Shown here one piece after another: positions 59,405 through 64,000 of a DNA stretch of 64,000 nt. This stretch comes from Simmondsia chinensis (lineage: Eukaryota; Streptophyta; Magnoliopsida; Caryophyllales; Simmondsiaceae), in contig JAGTTD010000026.1 of the NCBI GenBank assembly GCA_018398585.1, positions 4,283,001 to 4,347,000 of the forward strand, written 5' to 3'. Below the pieces are notes generated by a model. That model made no database searches, was not told the origin of the DNA, and worked only from the letters and a program-made list of their open reading frames with translations. The translations under genes and the position numbers were made by a program. The first letter of the stretch is position 1. Each line of letters opens with the position of its first letter.

Positions 59405-59659
59405 TTTGAGGTGCCCTTTAGGATGAAGGATTTGTAAGAGGTTGAATGTAATGGAAATTGGCACAAGAGACTGAGATTTCAAGTATTGATTGAGGCTTGT
59501 TTGACTACTCTCAGGGATACAATGGGAATATGCAAGGTTGGTCTAGGTAGGAAACCATAAAGGGATTCTGGGTTTTAATGAGTGGCGGGTGTGGATCGGT
59601 GTGATTGGTGGGTCGAAATCAGGGTAGGAGGTCATGTGGGTCCAAGGGTTGAAAAACTG
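59405..59659. other. Unassigned DNA upstream of the TRIM
   Basis: It may include more of the BAHD relic (near 59405-59470) but no further motif is certain. It ends with the AACTG flank of the TRIM. Confidence 0.35.
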
Positions 59660-60244
59660 TGTTAAGTACTCCACATGTGAGTCTTGCATAAGAATCCCAC
59701 ATTGGAGTTGTCAATGTAAAAGGATCAATTTATAAGTGTAGTAGGTTACTCCACCTATTGCCAATTGGCTTTAGGATAGAACCCCACTTGGGCTTACATG
59801 TGGATCTCATATGTCCCAATTCTGTGGGTTGGACCTAAAGGTCAGATGAAATTTAACATGGTATCAGAGCAGGTTGATGATCCCGATTTCTTGTTTGTTG
59901 CAACGTGTCCTTGTGAAGAGGGGTGCATTTTTGTTTGGTGCCCTGAGGCCTCTTCGATTAGTGTTGGATCCAATTTGATGTAATCCCCAATTGGACCGGA
60001 GAAGGCGAGGGGTGCATTTGATATAGACTCACATGTGAGGGGGAGTGTTAAGTACTCCACACGTGAGTCTTGCATAAGAATCCCACATTGGAGTTGTGAG
60101 TGTAAAAGGATCAATTTATAAGTGTAGTGGGTTACTCCTTCTATTGCCAATTGGTTTTAGGATGGAGCCCCACTTGGGCTTATATGTGGATCTCATATGT
60201 CTCAATTCCGTGGGTTGAGTCCAAAGGTCCGATGAAATTTAACA
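59660..60244 (+). mobile_element. Complete TRIM element, 585 bp
   Basis: Two 199-bp LTRs (59660-59858 and 60046-60244), TGTTAAGTACTCC to AATTTAACA, enclose a 187-bp interior with primer site TGGTATCAGAGC (59859-59870) and polypurine tract gagggggag (60037-60045). ACTG lies on both sides (59656-59659, 60245-60248). It has no coding region and depends on proteins of others. It matches the segment 37816-38181 of copia-2. Confidence 0.9.
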
Positions 60245-60260
60245 ACTGTGAACCACACGA

Positions 60261-61178
60261 TTGCTTTGTGAGTTTTTCCCCATATTTGTTTGTTTTAATT
60301 TATGTTTGTTTAATTTCATGATGTCGAGGTCTAACTCTATCCAAAATGAGGCACCGGTCTCTAATGCACCGATTATTAATTCAGGGGGAGCACTAGATCC
60401 CAGTTCTCCTTACTATTTGCACCCCTCGGATCATCCGGGGCTTGTGTTTGTAAAAGATGTTTTAATCGGGCCTAATTTTCTGGCATGGAAACGTGCCATT
60501 TTTCAGGTTTTTAAGGCTAAACATAAAGTCGGGTTTTTGGATGGAACCATAGTTAAACCGGATGAAAATTCTCCGGATTACGAAAATTGGAGTGCTTGTG
60601 ATTTTATGGTCTTGTCTTGGCTTACAAACTCCGTTTCTAAGGAGATTAATGCAAGTATTGCATATTTTGAAACTTCCTGAGACATTTGGTTGGGCTTGAA
60701 CAATCGGTTTTCTCAAGGCAACATTCCCCGCATTCGTGAGATTAAACGAGAGATTTCACAATTAACTCAAGCCAATATGACAATTTTCGATTATTTTACC
60801 AAATTGAGAGCTTTATGGGATGAACTATATACTTTAGTTGCGATTCCTCCATGCACTTGTGGATCGGGTCATGCTTTTTCGGCCATATGTGACATGGAGA
60901 GTTTGCTTGATTTTCTCATGGGATTAGATGTGTCATTCTCTACGGTTAGGTCACAATTAATGAATACCAAGCCTTTAGCTTTTGTTGCAAATGCTTATTC
61001 AGTTTTATGTCGAGAGGAGAAACAACAATCGGTCGCGGCTGGGACCAATATGATCCCGGAATCTGCAGCCCTTGCAGCAAGGCAGCAGGCCTTGGTGTCG
61101 GCCGGAAATGCTTCGCCTAATTCCGGCACAACTCGTCGTTGCACTAATCGTTCTACGTGTGCACACCTCTTGTATTGA
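60261..61178 (+). pseudogene. Copia gag with one internal stop
   Basis: A gag start at about 60319 (MSRSNSIQNEAPVSN) leads to NFLAWKRAIFQVF, VLSWLTNSVSKEI, a TGA at 60678-60680, and in the same frame DIWLGLNNRFSQGN, ISQLTQANMTIFDYFTKLRALWDEL and FLMGLDVSFSTVRSQL. This is a copia-type gag (retrotran_gag/UBN2 type). It is related to the deleted gag of copia-3. It is cut off at about 61150, where gypsy sequence in the opposite direction begins. Confidence 0.85.
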
Positions 61179-61940
61179 CTCCCTCAGAAACAGTGAAGAT
61201 GTCAAACATGTTCAACACCTCTTGTATTGACTCCCTCAACCCTCTTATGTATCAATCCGCCAATTGCTCTCTGTTTTCCGCAAAGTCATTCCTGGCGATC
61301 AATGAATAGAACTCAGCCATGTACTCCTCTATAGATTTCGAGCCCTGCCGCAACCCTTGTAGGTGCTAGTACATCATCCTGGTGTGATTGTCAGGCAAGA
61401 AGGCGGCTCTCAAGTGCTTCTTCATCTTCTCCCAAGATTCTATCTTGGCTTTTCCTTGGCGCAACCGGATCTGTTTCAGCTGCGTCCACTAGGCGACTGC
61501 TCTACCCTGTAGCCAAGCAGCGATTAGCAGCTCTTGCTTAGATTCTGGTATCTCTCTGAACTTCGGAACTTCCTTGATGGCGACAAGCCAATCTAAGAAG
61601 TCCTCGGGACGTCCTCCACCATTAAACTCCGGGATTTCAATCCGGAGGCTAGATTCCCACCTTCGATCATCATAACTGTGGGGGTTTACGATATTGGGCC
61701 GACACTGCCTCGACCTAGGATTCAGTAGCTCGTCGTCCGGGAACTGATTTTGTAAGCTCTCGTCTGTCTCCTCTTCTATAGCACCCGGTGTTAATGGGCG
61801 GCACCCGGTGTTAATGGGCGTTGGGGCTAGGTTCTCGGTGCATCAGGATTTACCCCCAGTTGAACCAAGCAACACTTGATTCGCCAGAATCTCTCCTCGA
61901 ACTCATCCAATCTCCTCCCGGCCATCTTAGGAAGCATTCT
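61160..61940 (-). pseudogene. Ty3/gypsy gag fragment
   Basis: On the - strand, after a start region MAGRRLDEFEERFW near 61925, frames show RWESSLRIEIPEFNGG, FLDWLVAIKEVPKFREIPES, a WLQGRAVA stretch and SIEEYMAEFYSLIARNDF: the retrotransposon gag domain. Stops and slips are present, for example after WLQGRAVA. Two short direct duplications lie inside: gcacccggtgttaatgggcg at 61782-61821, and acacctcttgtattgactcc near 61163 and 61216. Confidence 0.8.
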
Positions 61941-61955
61941 GAGCTTTGATACCAA
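61941..61955 (-). promoter_or_regulatory. Primer site of the gypsy element
   Basis: TTGGTATCAAAGCTC on the - strand, between the LTR end and gag. Confidence 0.7.
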
Positions 61956-61956
61956 C

Positions 61957-62363
61957 TGATGCAGGGCATAAGTGGGATTTTGGGGAACGAGAAGGAATCG
62001 AAGGCCTTCCCTTTAATTTTATTAACGTAATTAACAAAACTTCAAGAGGAGAAGTAAAACCTAATTCTCAAAACATGAGAATAGAGGCTTAAAAACATAA
62101 AACAATCTGAAAATTTTTGTGAATCCTTAAACCCTAATTCTCTTCTAGTATAGATAGAGGAGCAGTTAGAATACTAATCTAACTCTAAGAGACAATTCAA
62201 AATTCAAAATAAAATCTGAAAATTAAAACAAGACTCCTAGTCAAACTCTACTTCCTCAAACCCAGCTTCCCGCGTCCTTGCTTCTCCGCTTCCACAAAGG
62301 TCTATTCTTCCTCCAAGGCCTTCTCACCAAGCCACTCGCCAAGCCCCTTAATGGGTTGCATCA
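61957..62363 (-). repeat. 5' LTR of the gypsy element
   Basis: 407 bp with inverted ends TGATGCA and TGCATCA. It adjoins the primer site on its low-coordinate side, so the element runs leftwards. A related LTR is at 47133-47716; whether the two once bounded one element cannot be told. Confidence 0.7.
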
Positions 62364-62507
62364 TATTGTGTCAATTTAATCCTTTTTGGTCAAATTTAAA
62401 TTTAGTTACCAACGTAATTTTTAACAATACAATCACATTAAATATAAATAAATAGCTGTATCATTGACTGAAATTTAACACAATTCATGATCAAGCCATT
62501 GAAAATA
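62364..62507. repeat. MITE-like remnant
   Basis: Shares caatttaatcc, aacgtaattttta and acaatcacattaaat-type stretches with 34930-35010. No ends are visible. Confidence 0.3.
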
Positions 62508-62689
62508 GGGAAATTACCCCCTTTAGACCCCCCAGCCCCCTTTTAACCATAAATAGATCCCATTAACCCTAAATATACCCTTTTGGACAAAAATGCCCTC
62601 CCTCCTCACCCCCCACCCATCTTCTCTCTCTCCCATTCTCTCTCCTCATTTAATGCCCAGCCGTTTACTTTACCCCCTCCCCCCCTCCA

Positions 62690-63005
62690 TTTTCTCTCTC
62701 CTCATTTAATGCAAAAGTACATATTTTTACTTTATGTCATATAACTTGCTTCTCACTCTCTCCCTCCCTTCTCACTTCCCGCCCATTTTACTCACCTCTT
62801 ATTCACCCTTCTTTGTTATTTTTATCTCAATCTGAATTCCCCAAGCTCCATTTTTTTCATCTTCCGTGTGTCGTTCTGCTACATTGGCCCTTGGAAGAAG
62901 AAGAAGAAGCCCTGGTAAGATCATGTTTGAAGCTTCGTGGCATTGCTGTAGGTTTAAGGTTGAGTCGTTACACACATTTCACGATTTTCAGATCAGATAT
63001 TGAAG
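62690..63005 (+). promoter_or_regulatory. Leader region of the second MULE
   Basis: Close match to 8735-9060: ctcatttaatgcaaaagtac, a GAA tract, gaagcttcgtggcattgctg, ttcagatcagatattgaag. Conservation between two elements with diverged ends supports a role in expression. Confidence 0.6.
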
Positions 63006-63119
63006 GTAAAATGATCATTTGTTGACATTGTCGTTAATGTATCCTTGTCGTATGAGGTCGGTGTGTTACAAGTCATTTATGGTTTATGATTGGTTTAAAT
63101 GGTATATTATAACTTTCTT

Positions 63120-64000
63120 TTGGTGTGTTTGAACTCATCAGTGGTCTATGATTAATCATACACCATGTATGATTAGTTTAAATAGTGTATTCTAATGTTG
63201 TGTTGGGTTTTTCAAGTCGTTAATGGTGTATGATCAATCATATACCGTGTATGATAGGTTTTAATGGTGTGAAATCAACTTGTGTTAGTGTGTTTCAAGT
63301 CATTAGTGGTGTATGATTAATCATACACCATGTATGGTTGCTTTTAAAGCTATAAAACGAACTTATCTAGGTGTGTATCAAGTAAACATTGTGTATAATC
63401 AATCATACATCGTGTATGGTTGGTTTGAGGGGTGTGAAAATAACTTATTTAGGTGTGTTTCAAGTAATTAGTGGCGTAGGATCAATCATACACCGTGTAT
63501 GATAGGTTTTAATGGTGTGAAATCAACTTGTGTTAGTTTGTCTTGAGTCATCAGTGGTGTATGATTAATCATACACCTTGTATGGTTGCTTTTAATGCTG
63601 TAGTATGAACTTATCTAGGTGTGTATCAAGTAAATAGTGGTGTATGATCAATCATACATCGTGTATGGTTGGTTTTAGGGGTGTTAAAATAATTTATTCA
63701 GGTATGATTTAAGAAATTAGTGGTGTATGATTAATCATTCACCGTGTATGATAGGCTTTAATGGTGTGAAATTAACTTGTGTTAGTTTGTTGAGTCATCA
63801 GTGGTGTATGATTAATCATACACCTTGTATGGTTGCTTTTAATGCTATAGTATGAACTTATCTAGGTCTGTCTCAAGTAAACAGTGGTGTATGATCAATC
63901 GTACACCGTGTATGGTTGGTTTTAAGGGTGTGAAAATAACTTATTCAGGTGCGTTTCAAGTAATTAGTGGTGTAGGATCAATCATACACCGTGTATGATA
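63120..64000 (+). repeat. Palindrome repeat array of the second MULE
   Basis: About ten units of about 85 bp with tcatacaccgtgtatga (8-1-8) as the commonest palindrome and linkers tttcaagtaattagtggtgt and gtgaaatcaacttgtgtta. The palindrome is better kept here than in the first MULE. Confidence 0.85.

Larger units (their letters stand above)
62508..64000 (+). mobile_element. Left end of a second MULE of the same family (runs off the window)
   Basis: Starts GGGAAATTACCCCC at 62508. It has the same spacer (gacaaaaatgccctccc, catttaatgc), then the transposase-type leader and the donor TTGAAG/GTAAAA at 63006, then palindrome units to the window end. Unlike the first MULE it has no extra 2.4-kb sub-element between terminus and leader. 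Its coding part should lie beyond 64000. Confidence 0.8.

Noticed and set aside
47133..62363. One 15-kb gypsy element bounded by the two related LTRs
   Set aside because: The left LTR has its own near target duplication, the two differ in length and sequence, and no gypsy pol lies between.
1..64000. tRNA genes
   Set aside because: The only tRNA-like matches I noticed are primer-binding sites next to LTRs; no cloverleaf with an anticodon arm was recognised.

Overview
The window is nuclear DNA from a flowering plant. The evidence is nested Ty1/copia and Ty3/gypsy LTR retrotransposons with tRNA-Met-type primer sites, a TRIM, Au-type SINEs including one with a 5S-rRNA head, an L1-like LINE, a hAT-like short element, a MuDR-type (MULE) transposon and the remains of a BAHD acyltransferase gene. 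I cannot name the species. There is no intact host gene: almost everything is mobile DNA, and most reading frames carry stops or frameshifts.

Layout. 1-4960: decayed copia gag-pol (+) ending in a 2.07-kb LTR. 4965-5560: a C-rich/G-rich fold-back. 6238-23520: a 17.3-kb MULE. It has long inverted arms built of about 84-bp units, each centred on a short palindrome, a transposase gene on the left (10487-13300, +, one nonsense codon, one intron), and a convergent eight-exon gene on the right (19904-15675, -) coding for a DUF1985-like region and a Ulp1/C48-type peptidase domain. 23521-27735: unassigned DNA with a copia primer site, 15-bp repeats and a 5S-headed SINE. 27736-34084: an LTR element without coding capacity (LARD-like) carrying a second 5S-headed SINE in reverse. 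34408-35631: possible last exons of an unknown host gene. 35632-45238: copia-1, with copia-2 (37433-42713) inserted in its integrase. 47133-47716: a solo LTR. 48656-52931: copia-3. 53028-56863: a partial LTR element and an L1-like LINE split by a gypsy solo LTR. 56912-57022: a truncated Au SINE. 57561-58072: a hAT-like short element. 58883-59404: a BAHD acyltransferase pseudogene. 59660-60244: a complete TRIM. 60261-61178: copia gag. 61160-62363: gypsy gag plus LTR (-). 62508-64000: the left end of a second MULE of the same family, running off the window.

The most unusual object is the MULE system. Its palindrome arrays fill not only the terminal arms but also the 5'-leader intron of the transposase, the space between the two genes and at least two introns of the peptidase gene. 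The outer part of each arm is itself bounded by the element's terminal sequence in inverted orientation, so the element looks like a composite of a coding core and non-coding relatives that captured its ends. The second interesting structure is copia-2, whose leader holds a TRIM internal region plus TRIM LTR between two primer-binding sites, as if made by template switching at the primer site. Coordinates of repeats and exon edges were read by eye and can be off by a few bases.
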